Shown here: positions 25,585 to 33,648 of the stretch, piece after piece
How the letters are laid out: the number at the start of each line of letters is the position of its first letter
Position numbering within the stretch: the stretch's first letter is position 1
Assembly (NCBI GenBank): GCA_013177825.1
Contig: JABLXX010000006.1
Location: 62,001 to 126,000, forward strand
DNA: 64,000 nucleotides
DNA from: Syntrophaceae bacterium
GTDB taxonomy: Bacteria; Desulfobacterota; Syntrophia; Syntrophales; PHBD01
Direction: 5' to 3'
Position numbers and translations under genes: made by a program
Notes under the pieces: model-generated
Told to the model about the DNA's origin: nothing
Databases searched by the model: none
The model's input: the letters and a program-made list of their open reading frames with translations, nothing else

Positions 25585-27045
25585 ATGGACCTCGGCCACA
25601 TGCTGGAGGAAAGTACCAGACGTTTCACCGAACGGATTGCCCTCATCCATGACGGCAATAACCTTACCTATCGGGATCTGAACCGGGCTGTCAACGCCCT
25701 CGCCGGCGGTCTTCGGGATCTGGGAATCGGCAAAGACGACAAGGTCGCCATCCTGCTCCCCAACATCCCCGAATTCGTCATCGCCTACCTTGCCGCCCAA
25801 AAGCTCGGCGCCGTCGCGGTCACGCTCAACGTCATGTCCACCGCCTTCGAGCTTCGACACCTCCTGGGCAACAGCGATTCCAAAGCCTTTATCACCACGG
25901 CCTCGGCGGCAAGACGATTCGAAGAGATCCGGGATGAAATGCCGCTCTGCCGGCACCTTCTGGTCACCGACAGTGCCGATTCTCCCTATGCCTGGAGTAC
26001 ACTCGTGTCGAAGGGAGGGGACGATTTCCCGATTCCCGCCATTGGAGACGACGATTCCGCGGTTATGATCTACACCTCGGGACTGACCGGCAGGCCCGTG
26101 GGGGCGGTGCTCACCCACGGCAACCTGCAGAGCCAGACGGGCCTTCTGGCATCGGAGGTTGCCGGCACGGAGGAAGACCGTTGCCTGGCAATCATCCCTT
26201 TCTTCCACTCCTTCGGAGCCGTCGCCAACATGCTTGCACCGCTCAGGACCGGAGCCAGCATCGTCCTCATGGACCGCTTCACCCTGGACGGCATCTTCAC
26301 CGCCATCGAACGGGAAAAAGTCACCTACATCACAGGCGTGCCCCGGCTTTTTCTGGGAATGATCTTTCATGACAAGGCGGACAGCTACGATGTAAGCTCG
26401 CTCCGCTTCTGCATCACCGGCGGTGCTGCCATTCCGCCTGACGTTTTCACCGCTTTCGAGTCCAAATTCAAGGTCAAGCTGGTCGAAGGATACGGTCTCA
26501 CGGAGGCCTCCCCGATCTGCACGCTCAGCCGCATCGACCGGCCCCACCGGCCCGGTTCCATTGGCACGGTGATCCCCGGCCTGCAGGCAAAGATCGTCGA
26601 CAAGGACGGGCGGGAGGTGCCCCGGGGGCAAGTGGGGGAACTCATTGTCCGGGGCCCAAACGTCATGAAGGGATACTACAAGGACTCGACCCGGACCGCC
26701 GAGGTCATCCGGGACGGCTGGCTCCATACAAGCGACCTGGGAACCATGGACGGGGACGGATATATTTTCCTGACGGGCCACGCAAAGCGGATGGTCATCA
26801 CCAGCGGTTTCAATGTCTACCCCCGGGAGATCGAGCTGGTCCTGGAGATGCACCCGGCCGTCAGGCAGGCAAAGATCACGGGCAAGCAGGATCTGATGCG
26901 CGGCGAGATCGTGAAGGCCAGCATCGTGCTGAAGCCGGGTGCGACGGCCGGCGAGAAGGACATCCTCCGCCATTGCCGGACCTATCTTTCCAACTACAAA
27001 CACCCCCGGGAGATCGAATTCGTCGAGGCCATCGACGAGGCATGA
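25585..27045 (+). CDS. Acyl-CoA ligase (AMP-binding family), catalytic lysines apparently lost
   Basis: 486 residues; relatives are ~500-520. ANL-family enzymes activate fatty or aromatic acids to acyl-CoA with ATP. Present: YTSG...LTH P-loop region, YGLTEASPI, and HTSDLGTMDGDGYIFLTGHAKRMV. Odd: the P-loop reads YTSGLTGRPVG where PKG is usual, so its lysine is Val. The protein stops at VEAIDEA, just before the A10 motif (LPKxxTGK) that carries the catalytic lysine. In the +1 frame the next bases (27042-27071) encode MNDTGIRPRR, like a damaged NDTGKI-RR motif. It may be frameshifted or non-catalytic. It leads a beta-oxidation-type operon. Confidence 0.8.
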   Translation: MDLGHMLEESTRRFTERIALIHDGNNLTYRDLNRAVNALAGGLRDLGIGKDDKVAILLPNIPEFVIAYLAAQKLGAVAVTLNVMSTAFELRHLLGNSDSKAFITTASAARRFEEIRDEMPLCRHLLVTDSADSPYAWSTLVSKGGDDFPIPAIGDDDSAVMIYTSGLTGRPVGAVLTHGNLQSQTGLLASEVAGTEEDRCLAIIPFFHSFGAVANMLAPLRTGASIVLMDRFTLDGIFTAIEREKVTYITGVPRLFLGMIFHDKADSYDVSSLRFCITGGAAIPPDVFTAFESKFKVKLVEGYGLTEASPICTLSRIDRPHRPGSIGTVIPGLQAKIVDKDGREVPRGQVGELIVRGPNVMKGYYKDSTRTAEVIRDGWLHTSDLGTMDGDGYIFLTGHAKRMVITSGFNVYPREIELVLEMHPAVRQAKITGKQDLMRGEIVKASIVLKPGATAGEKDILRHCRTYLSNYKHPREIEFVEAIDEA

Positions 27046-27108
27046 ACGATACGGGGATTCGTCCCCGCCGGAATATTTCACATCCTTGAGAGAGGAGGAA
27101 GGAGTAAC

Positions 27109-28398
27109 ATGAGAGATGCGGTAATCGTAAGTGGCGCCAGAACCGCCGTGGGCGAGTTTGGTGGATCCCTCAAGGGGGTCTCCGTGGTGGAACTGGGCAA
27201 GGTGGTCATGAAAGAGACCATCAAGCGGGCGGGTCTCCGGCCGGCCGTCAGCGACTTCATCAAGTCCTGCCGCCCCGATGTCTTCGGCGACTTCGACATG
27301 ACGGACGTCCAGAAAAAGGGCTATGACTACGACAGTTCCCTCACCCCCGTCTACATTGACGAGGTCATCATGGGGAACGTCCTGAACGCCGGCGTGGGCC
27401 AGAACCCGGCCCGCCAGTCGGCCATCTTCGCCGGCCTGCCGGAGGAATCGAACGTATTCACCGTCCAGAAGGTCTGCGCATCGGGGATGAAGGCCATCGC
27501 CCTGGCGGCTCAGTCCGTCATGACGGGCGACGCAGACATCGTCCTTGCCGGCGGCATGGAGAACATGAGCAACGTCCCCTATGCCGTTGCCGACGCCCGC
27601 TGGGGCTTCCGGATGAACATGCCCTATGGCAAGATCACGGACCTGATGGTCCATGACGGCCTCTGGGAGATCTTCAACGGATACCACATGGGCTTCACGG
27701 CGGAGAACATCGCCGCCAAGTACGGGATCACCCGCCAGGAGCAGGATGAACTGGCCTACGAGAGCCACCGGCGCGCCCGGGCGGCGATCGCCAGCGGGGC
27801 CGTGGCCGACGAGATCGTCCCCATCATCATTCCCCAGAGAAAGGGCGATCCGAAGATCTTCAACGTTGACGAGCGGCCCATGGACACGACCCTGGAGAAG
27901 ATGGCCAAGCTGGCGCCGGTCTTCAAGAAAGACGGATCCGTCACGGCGGGGAACGCCTCGGGTATCAACGACGGAGCTGCGGCCGTGCTGGTCATGAGTG
28001 CCGAAAAGGCCAAGGAACTGGGCCTGAAGCCCCTGGTCAAGATCAAGGGCTGGGCCTCCGGCGGCGTCGATCCGGCGTACATGGGTCTCGGTCCTATCCC
28101 GGCGGTGAGAAAGCTCTTCAAGAAACTGAACCTTACTATGAAGGACATCGGCCTCATTGAGTTGAACGAGGCCTTCGCCTGCCAGGCCCTGGGCTGTGTC
28201 AAGGAACTGGGCGTGGACCTCAGCATCACCAATTTGAACGGCAGCGGGATCTCCATCGGCCATCCCATCGGATGCACCGGCGCCCGCATCACCTACACAC
28301 TGGCCATGCAGATGAAGAAGCGGAACGTTCCGCTCGGACTGGCGTCGCTGTGCATCGGCGGCGGTCAGGGCATGGCCATTGTCCTCGAAAGCGTCTAG
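27109..28398 (+). CDS. Acetyl-CoA acetyltransferase (thiolase)
   Basis: 429 residues, with GGAGGAAGGAG before the ATG. Thiolases cleave 3-ketoacyl-CoA or condense two acetyl-CoA. The acyl-carrying Cys123 lies in VCASGMKAIALAAQSV. The second-half motif is NGSGISIGHPIGCTGARI with the catalytic His, and the C-terminal Cys is in SLCIGGGQGMA. The protein is ~35 residues longer than a standard thiolase, with an insertion around residues 55-75 (CRPDVFGDFDMTDVQKKGYD). Context with enoyl-CoA hydratase and acyl-CoA dehydrogenase favours a role in fatty or short-chain acyl-CoA oxidation, or reversible butyryl-CoA metabolism. Confidence 0.93.
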   Translation: MRDAVIVSGARTAVGEFGGSLKGVSVVELGKVVMKETIKRAGLRPAVSDFIKSCRPDVFGDFDMTDVQKKGYDYDSSLTPVYIDEVIMGNVLNAGVGQNPARQSAIFAGLPEESNVFTVQKVCASGMKAIALAAQSVMTGDADIVLAGGMENMSNVPYAVADARWGFRMNMPYGKITDLMVHDGLWEIFNGYHMGFTAENIAAKYGITRQEQDELAYESHRRARAAIASGAVADEIVPIIIPQRKGDPKIFNVDERPMDTTLEKMAKLAPVFKKDGSVTAGNASGINDGAAAVLVMSAEKAKELGLKPLVKIKGWASGGVDPAYMGLGPIPAVRKLFKKLNLTMKDIGLIELNEAFACQALGCVKELGVDLSITNLNGSGISIGHPIGCTGARITYTLAMQMKKRNVPLGLASLCIGGGQGMAIVLESV

Positions 28399-28413
28399 CC
28401 ATCCGTCATTCCA

Positions 28414-28446
28414 CCGGCACTCCCCGGTTCAATCGGGGGGTGCCGG
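28414..28446 (+). other. Intercistronic hairpin between thiolase and enoyl-CoA hydratase genes
   Basis: CCGGCACTCCCC and GGGGGGTGCCGG pair over 12 bp (one G-T) around a 9-nt loop, 15 bp after the thiolase stop. There is no T tract, so it is more likely an mRNA stability or processing element than a terminator. Confidence 0.5.
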
Positions 28447-28492
28447 CCTTCTACAGACACGGGGGAAGCGAATCCAGAAAGGAGGCAGTCCG

Positions 28493-29275
28493 ATGGAGTT
28501 CAAGAACCTCATTTTCCAGGTGGAGGAAGGGGTCGCGACGATCACCTTCAACCGGCCCAAGGCACTCAACGCCATGAACTCCGAGACCATGTCGGAGCTC
28601 TACCAGGCGGCGACCATCTGCAAGAACGACGACGCCGTCAAGGCCCTGATCCTGACGGGCTCCGGGGACCGGGCCTTTGTAGCCGGTGCGGACATCTCGG
28701 AAATGCAAAACCTCAGGCCCCAGCAGGCCCTGGCTTTCATGGAGCTTGGACACGAGACGCTCCGCCTGATCGAGACGCTGCCCAAGCCTTCCATCGCGGC
28801 GGTCAACGGTTTCGCCCTCGGCGGCGGCACGGAGATCTCCATGGCCTGTGACATGCGCTTCGCCTCCGACAAGGCGCGCTTCGGCCAGCCGGAGATTCTG
28901 ATCGGACTCATCCCCGGGTGGGGGGGAACCCAGAGGCTGTCCCGGCTGATCGGACTTGGGCGCGCGAAGGAATTGGTGATGGGCGGGGACCAGATCGACG
29001 CCCAGCGGGCCTACGAAATCGGCCTCGTGAACCGTATCTATCCCGCCGAGGAGCTTCTGCCGGCGGCCAAGAAGTTCGCGGCAAAAATGGCCCGGCTCCC
29101 GGGCTTCGCCCTTAAAATGGCCAAGCACTCCATGAACTTTGGCTATGACCTCTCCCTGGACAATGCCAACCGCCTGGAAATGGAATGCTGCGCCCAGTGT
29201 TTCAGCACCGACGATCAAAAGGAAGGAATGGGGGCCTTCCTGGAGAAGCGGAAACCCAACTTCAAGGGCTGCTGA
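28493..29275 (+). CDS. Enoyl-CoA hydratase/isomerase family protein
   Basis: 260 residues from the ATG at 28493 (AAAGGAGG upstream). It hydrates trans-2-enoyl-CoA to 3-hydroxyacyl-CoA. The crotonase signature is intact: FVAGADISEM (oxyanion hole), NGFALGGGTEISMACDMRFAS with the first catalytic Glu, and FGQPEILIGLIPGWGGTQRL with the second. Size and both glutamates match a true hydratase. A GCGGTCC/GGACCGC hairpin (29302-29320) lies in the 104-bp gap to the dehydrogenase gene. Confidence 0.93.
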   Translation: MEFKNLIFQVEEGVATITFNRPKALNAMNSETMSELYQAATICKNDDAVKALILTGSGDRAFVAGADISEMQNLRPQQALAFMELGHETLRLIETLPKPSIAAVNGFALGGGTEISMACDMRFASDKARFGQPEILIGLIPGWGGTQRLSRLIGLGRAKELVMGGDQIDAQRAYEIGLVNRIYPAEELLPAAKKFAAKMARLPGFALKMAKHSMNFGYDLSLDNANRLEMECCAQCFSTDDQKEGMGAFLEKRKPNFKGC

Positions 29276-29379
29276 CAGGCAAACGCAGGCGTCGGTCCTA
29301 TGCGGTCCAGGGGGGACCGCGCGGAACCGCCGGTGCGATCCGCTATTTTTTCAACCACATTTCTGAAAGGGGGGGCATC

Positions 29380-30528
29380 ATGAATTTCGGTCTGACAGAA
29401 GAACAACAGATGGTGAAGGACCAGGTAACCCGGTTCGCCGAAACGGAAATCAAGCCGATCGCCGCGGAGCTGGACCACACCCACCGGCATCCCGAGGAGA
29501 TCTGCCGCAAGCTCGGCGCGATGGGCATCATGGGCGTTGCCATTCCCGTCGAGTACGGCGGGGCCGGCATGGACACAGTGACGTATGTCCACGCCATGAT
29601 CGCTATTTCCAAAGCATGCGCGAGCTGCGGCGTGATCGTCTCCGTGAACAACTCGCTCTATGGCTTCCCCGTGAATACCTTCGGGACGGAAGAACAAAAG
29701 TTAAAGTACCTGACCCCCGTGGCAAGCGGAAAGGTCGAGGGCTGCTACGCGCTGACGGAAGCGGGTGCCGGCTCCGATGCCGGTGCGCTTGCCTGCAAGG
29801 CCGAGCTGAAAGGCGACAAGTACGTTCTCAATGGTACCAAGCGATTCATCACCAACGGCAACGTCGCCCAGTACTGCGTCCTGGCCTGCACAACGGATTC
29901 GACGAAGGGCTACAAAGCAGTCATCAATCTGATCGTCGATCTGAAAAACACGAAGGGGTTCTCCCTCGGCAAGATCGAAGAGAAGATGGGCATTCTGGCC
30001 TCCGGCACGGCCGAACTGGTCTTTGAGGATGCAGAGGTTCCGGCTGAAAACCTGCTTGGCAAGGTCGGCCAGGGATTCAAACAGATGCTGATGGGTCTTG
30101 ACTGCGGTCGCATCGGCATCGGATCCCAGGCCTGCGGCATCGGCAAGGCCGCCCTGGAAGACGCCCTGAACTACGCCAAGGAGAGGGTGCAGTTCGGCAA
30201 GCCTATCTCCACCTTCCAGGCCATTCAGTTCAAGCTGGCCGACATGGCGACGGAACTCGACGCGGCGGAGCTCCTGCTCCTCCGGGCCGCCTGGATGGAA
30301 GACAACCACCTGGACTATGAGAAGGAATCCGCCATGGCCAAGATGTATGCCTCCGACGTGGCCATGAAGGCCGCCATCGAAGGTGTCCAGATCTTCGGCG
30401 GTTACGGATACTGCAAGGAATATCCGGCGGAACGGCACATGCGCGATGCGAAGATCTGCCAGATTTATGAGGGAACGAATGAAATCCAGCGGGTGGTCAT
30501 CTCCCGCAAGCTCCTGAGCATGCGGTAA
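29380..30528 (+). CDS. Acyl-CoA dehydrogenase (short-chain/butyryl-CoA type)
   Basis: 382 residues from the ATG at 29380 (AAGGGGGGG-type site). It is an FAD enzyme oxidising acyl-CoA to enoyl-CoA and passing electrons to ETF. N-terminal helical domain MNFGLTEEQQMVKDQV; FAD-binding beta domain with CYALTEAGAGSDAGAL and KRFITNG; C-terminal ITRFQAIQFKLADM-like segment FGKPISTFQAIQFKLADMA. The catalytic Glu364 is in IYEGTNEIQR, the position used by short- and medium-chain dehydrogenases. No 3-hydroxyacyl-CoA dehydrogenase or ETF gene is in the window, so the pathway is completed elsewhere. A strong terminator follows. Confidence 0.95.
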   Translation: MNFGLTEEQQMVKDQVTRFAETEIKPIAAELDHTHRHPEEICRKLGAMGIMGVAIPVEYGGAGMDTVTYVHAMIAISKACASCGVIVSVNNSLYGFPVNTFGTEEQKLKYLTPVASGKVEGCYALTEAGAGSDAGALACKAELKGDKYVLNGTKRFITNGNVAQYCVLACTTDSTKGYKAVINLIVDLKNTKGFSLGKIEEKMGILASGTAELVFEDAEVPAENLLGKVGQGFKQMLMGLDCGRIGIGSQACGIGKAALEDALNYAKERVQFGKPISTFQAIQFKLADMATELDAAELLLLRAAWMEDNHLDYEKESAMAKMYASDVAMKAAIEGVQIFGGYGYCKEYPAERHMRDAKICQIYEGTNEIQRVVISRKLLSMR

Positions 30529-30552
30529 CGATCCCTGAATAGAGCTTGACCG

Positions 30553-30585
30553 AGGGGGTGAGCGGAAACGCTCACCCCCTTTTTC
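30553..30585 (+). terminator. Intrinsic terminator of the beta-oxidation-type operon
   Basis: AGGGGGTGAGCG, a GAAA tetraloop, CGCTCACCCCCT and then TTTT: a perfect 12-bp stem 24 bp after the acyl-CoA dehydrogenase stop codon. Confidence 0.92.
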
Positions 30586-30692
30586 GTCAATTAATGAGCG
30601 GATCCTTTCCTCCCTGGGGGAGAAAGGGACAATGAGTGCCCCGACGTAACCATCCATCCGCGGGGGCGCACATGGGAAAAGGATTTCAACAT

Positions 30693-30729
30693 AAGGAAAG
30701 GGGCCCCTGCCTTGCAGCCGGGACCCCTC
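30693..30729 (-). terminator. Likely terminator of ppsA
   Basis: On the minus strand AGGGGTCCC pairs with GGGGCCCCT (one G-U), followed by TTCCTT, about 45 bp beyond the ppsA stop. The loop is long (about 12 nt) and the T run interrupted, so it is weaker than the opposing terminator at 30553-30585. Confidence 0.5.
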
Positions 30730-30771
30730 CGGATCGAGATCAGACGGAAATTCCCGCCTGGTCCACAGTGA

Positions 30772-33186
30772 TTACTTCGTGATACCCAACGCCTTCTCCG
30801 TCTCCAGGATTTCCAGGGTCGTCTTGATGACGGTGTCGGAGTTGAGGGAAATGCTGGAAATCCCGCACTCGACGAGGAACTTTGCGAATTCCGGGTAGTC
30901 GCTCGGGGCCTGCCCGCAGATGCCGATCTTCTTTCCCATCTTCCGGGACTTGGTGATGGCGATCCGCACCAGGTCCATCACGGCCTGGTTCCGCTCGTCA
31001 AAGATGTGGCTGACCAGGGCCGAATCGCGGTCCAGCCCGAGGGTCAACTGGGTCAAGTCATTGGAGCCGATGGAGAAACCGTCGAAGATCTTGCCGAATT
31101 CTTCGATGAGGATGACGTTGCTGGGAATCTCCACCATCATATAAAGTTCCAGTCCGTTTTCTCCCTGGACCAGTCCCTTGTCGGCCATAACCTGGATGAC
31201 CCGTTTTCCCTCCTCCACGGTACGGCAGAAGGGAATCATGAGCTTCACGTTCGTGATTCCCATTTCGTTGCGGACCTTCTTCATGGCCTCGCACTCCAGG
31301 GCAAAGGCCTCGCGATAGCGCTCGTCGTAATAGCGGGAAGCCCCCCGGAAGCCGATCATGGGGTTCTCCTCCTCATATTCAAAGAAGGATCCGCCGATCA
31401 GGTTCGCGTATTCATTGCTCTTGAAATCGCTCATCCGGACGATGACGTCGTTGGGCCAAAAAGCCGCACCGATCTTAGCCACTCCCTGGGCCAGCTTGTC
31501 GACGAAGAAGTCCGGCATGTTCGGATAGCCATGGGTCAGACCCGTAATCTCCTTGCGGATGTCCGGATCCGTAACGCTGTCGAACTTGATGAGCGCCATG
31601 GGGTGGATGCGGATGAACTGGTTGATGATGAACTCAAGCCGGGCCAGCCCGATGCCGTCGTTGGGGATGGCGGCAAGGCTGAAGGCGTCGTCGGGGTTAC
31701 CGACGTTCATCATGATCTGGGTCTTGGGACGCTGCATGTTCTGGATGTTCATCCTCTGGACGTCGAATTTGAGCAGCCCCTCGTAAACCTTTCCAACCTC
31801 TCCCTCGGCGCAGGAGACCGTAGCCTCCTTCACCCCATGGAGGGCCGCCGTACCTGTGCCGCTGCCGACGATACAGGGAACGCCGAGTTCCCGGCTGACG
31901 ATGGCGGCATGGCATGTCCGGCCTCCCTTGTTCGTTACAATGGCCGCTGCGATCTTCATGATGGGCTCCCAGTCCGGGTCCGTCATGTCCGTGACCAGCA
32001 CTTCTCCCTTTTTAAACGTCTTGATATCACTCACATTTTCAATAATATGCACGGGACCGGCGCCGATCTTGGACCCCACGGCCGTTCCCGTCACAATGGG
32101 TGTTTTCGTTTCCTTGAGAATGAATGTCTCCAGAACCGCATCGTCTTTCTGGGACTGGACCGTCTCCGGTCGGGCCTGAAGGATGAACAGCCCTCCCGAA
32201 ACGCCGTCCTTTCCCCATTCAATGTCCATGGGCTTGAAGAAGCCCGCCTTCTGGGAATAGTGGTCCTCGATGATAGCCGTCCAGCGGGCCAGTGTCAGGA
32301 TCTCGTCGTCGTTCAGGCAGAAACGCTGCCGCTCCTCCGACGGAACGGGGACAGTCTTGGTACCCTCCTCGCTCTTGCCGGTGGCGTAGATCATCTTGAT
32401 TTCCTTTGCACCCAGCTTCTTCTGGAGGATGGGACGGGCTCCCAGTTTCAGGGTGGGCTTGAAGACGAAGAACTCGTCGGGATTGACGGTTCCCTGGACG
32501 ACGGTCTCGCCGAGACCGTAGGCACCGGTGATAAGGATGGCGTTCCGAAAGCCCGATTCGGTATCGATGGAAAAGATGACACCCGAGGCAGCGAGGTCCG
32601 ACCGGACCATTTTCTGCACTCCGATGGAGAGGGCGATGGACATGTGGTCGAATCCCTTGTCGACGCGGTAGCTGATGGCGCGGTCGGTGAAGAGGGACGC
32701 GAAGCAGCGCTTGCAGGCGTCAAGCAACTGAGTCTCGCCGCGGACGTTTAGGTATGTCTCCTGCTGCCCGGCAAAACTGGCGTCCGGCAGATCCTCCGCC
32801 GTGGCGGAACTCCGGACGGCCACATCGGTGTCCTCTCCATATTCCTCACAGAGTTTCTTGTATGCATGGAGAATGGCTTCCTTCAGGTCCGCCGGCAGCT
32901 CCGCCGAATAGATCAGGCTGCGGAGCTTCTTTCCCCTGTCAGAGAGGTTCTGCATGTCATGGGTATCCAGGTCTCCCAGGATTTCTCCCATCTTCTGAGT
33001 AATTCCTGCCGACTGCAGGAGATACCGGTAAGCATCGGCCGTAATCGCATATCCATCCGGGATGCTGACTCCTTTGGAGATGAGTTCCCGGCGCATCTCG
33101 CCGAGGGAGGCGTTTTTCCCGCCGACCTGAGGAATATCGTCCAGTTCCAGTTCGTCGAACCACATAACCAGTTTGTTGTCTTTCAT
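30772..33186 (-). CDS. ppsA: Phosphoenolpyruvate synthase (pyruvate, water dikinase)
   Basis: 804 residues, normal for PpsA. It converts pyruvate and ATP to PEP, AMP and phosphate, feeding gluconeogenesis in organisms living on organic acids. The N-terminal ATP-grasp domain begins FDELELDDIPQVGGKNASLGEM and includes VAVRSSATAEDLPDASFAGQQE. The phosphohistidine domain has GGRTCHAAIVSRELGVPC with the swivelling catalytic His. The C-terminal PEP-binding TIM barrel includes GSNDLTQLTLGLDRDS and GICGQAPSDYPEF, with the acid/base Cys. AGAGGAGG precedes the ATG. It is monocistronic, with its own promoter candidate about 145 nt upstream. Confidence 0.96.
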   Translation of the reverse strand: MKDNKLVMWFDELELDDIPQVGGKNASLGEMRRELISKGVSIPDGYAITADAYRYLLQSAGITQKMGEILGDLDTHDMQNLSDRGKKLRSLIYSAELPADLKEAILHAYKKLCEEYGEDTDVAVRSSATAEDLPDASFAGQQETYLNVRGETQLLDACKRCFASLFTDRAISYRVDKGFDHMSIALSIGVQKMVRSDLAASGVIFSIDTESGFRNAILITGAYGLGETVVQGTVNPDEFFVFKPTLKLGARPILQKKLGAKEIKMIYATGKSEEGTKTVPVPSEERQRFCLNDDEILTLARWTAIIEDHYSQKAGFFKPMDIEWGKDGVSGGLFILQARPETVQSQKDDAVLETFILKETKTPIVTGTAVGSKIGAGPVHIIENVSDIKTFKKGEVLVTDMTDPDWEPIMKIAAAIVTNKGGRTCHAAIVSRELGVPCIVGSGTGTAALHGVKEATVSCAEGEVGKVYEGLLKFDVQRMNIQNMQRPKTQIMMNVGNPDDAFSLAAIPNDGIGLARLEFIINQFIRIHPMALIKFDSVTDPDIRKEITGLTHGYPNMPDFFVDKLAQGVAKIGAAFWPNDVIVRMSDFKSNEYANLIGGSFFEYEEENPMIGFRGASRYYDERYREAFALECEAMKKVRNEMGITNVKLMIPFCRTVEEGKRVIQVMADKGLVQGENGLELYMMVEIPSNVILIEEFGKIFDGFSIGSNDLTQLTLGLDRDSALVSHIFDERNQAVMDLVRIAITKSRKMGKKIGICGQAPSDYPEFAKFLVECGISSISLNSDTVIKTTLEILETEKALGITK

Positions 33187-33336
33187 GCAAAACCTCCTCT
33201 TGGTATTGTGAGACCTCGGCGGTGAAGGGCGATATGAGGGGAGCCCTCTGCACCGACAGGTGTTGTGCAGGGAATTCTTCTAAAGAATGGTCGGGCCGGA
33301 TAGGTCACTGTTTGCTTTCCTGCGGATTGCGCATTT

Positions 33337-33365
33337 TCACTATCAATTTTGTTGGATTGAGTCAA
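33337..33365 (-). promoter_or_regulatory. Candidate promoter of ppsA
   Basis: Minus-strand TTGACT (33365-33360), a 17-bp spacer and TAGTGA (33342-33337), in an AT-rich block. The -10 match is weak; the -35 box and spacing are good. Confidence 0.4.
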
Positions 33366-33595
33366 ATGGAAAGATAAGAAAAGCCTTTGGGAAAGGGCCT
33401 ACACACCACTGCAAGATCAATACGGATTCCTACTAAGACAGAATCATCCTGGAGGGAAAGATTCAGGAAAAGCCGAATCGCGATGGCTGGAATCCCGGCA
33501 CCGGCACGTGCCTTCAGATGCCTGGCCCATGCCGCCGCGTTTCTTTTTCCCATCCCGGTTTCATTCAGCCCTGCAGAACGGACAGACTGGATGCA

Positions 33596-33632
33596 ATAAA
33601 AAAGGCCGGCTTGCAGCCGGCCTTCTCTTTTT
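33596..33632. terminator. Bidirectional terminator after the Cache-domain gene
   Basis: AAGGCCGGC (33602-33610), TTGCA loop, GCCGGCCTT (33616-33624). On the minus strand it is followed by TTTTTTATT, terminating the atpE/Cache transcript; on the plus strand by CTCTTTTTT. Confidence 0.9.
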
Positions 33633-33648
33633 TATTCTGCCCTCCGGA

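Larger units (their letters stand above)
33187..33648. other. Intergenic region upstream of ppsA
   Basis: 462 bp. It holds the ppsA leader (about 145 nt, including a CTGCAC/GTGCAG hairpin at ~33241-33263), a promoter candidate (33337-33365) and, at the far end, a strong terminator (33596-33632). The middle, ~33366-33595, shows no convincing gene on either strand and no recognised RNA fold. Confidence 0.5.

Noticed and set aside
25480-28263. About 927-codon minus-strand frame opposite the acyl-CoA ligase and thiolase genes
   Set aside because: Shadow frame of high-GC coding sequence; the plus-strand proteins have clear motifs and ribosome sites.
33387-33599. Possible 70-codon plus-strand gene in front of the terminator at 33596-33632
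   Set aside because: TTG start with no ribosome site, Arg/Ala-rich product; the terminator is explained by the minus-strand Cache gene.
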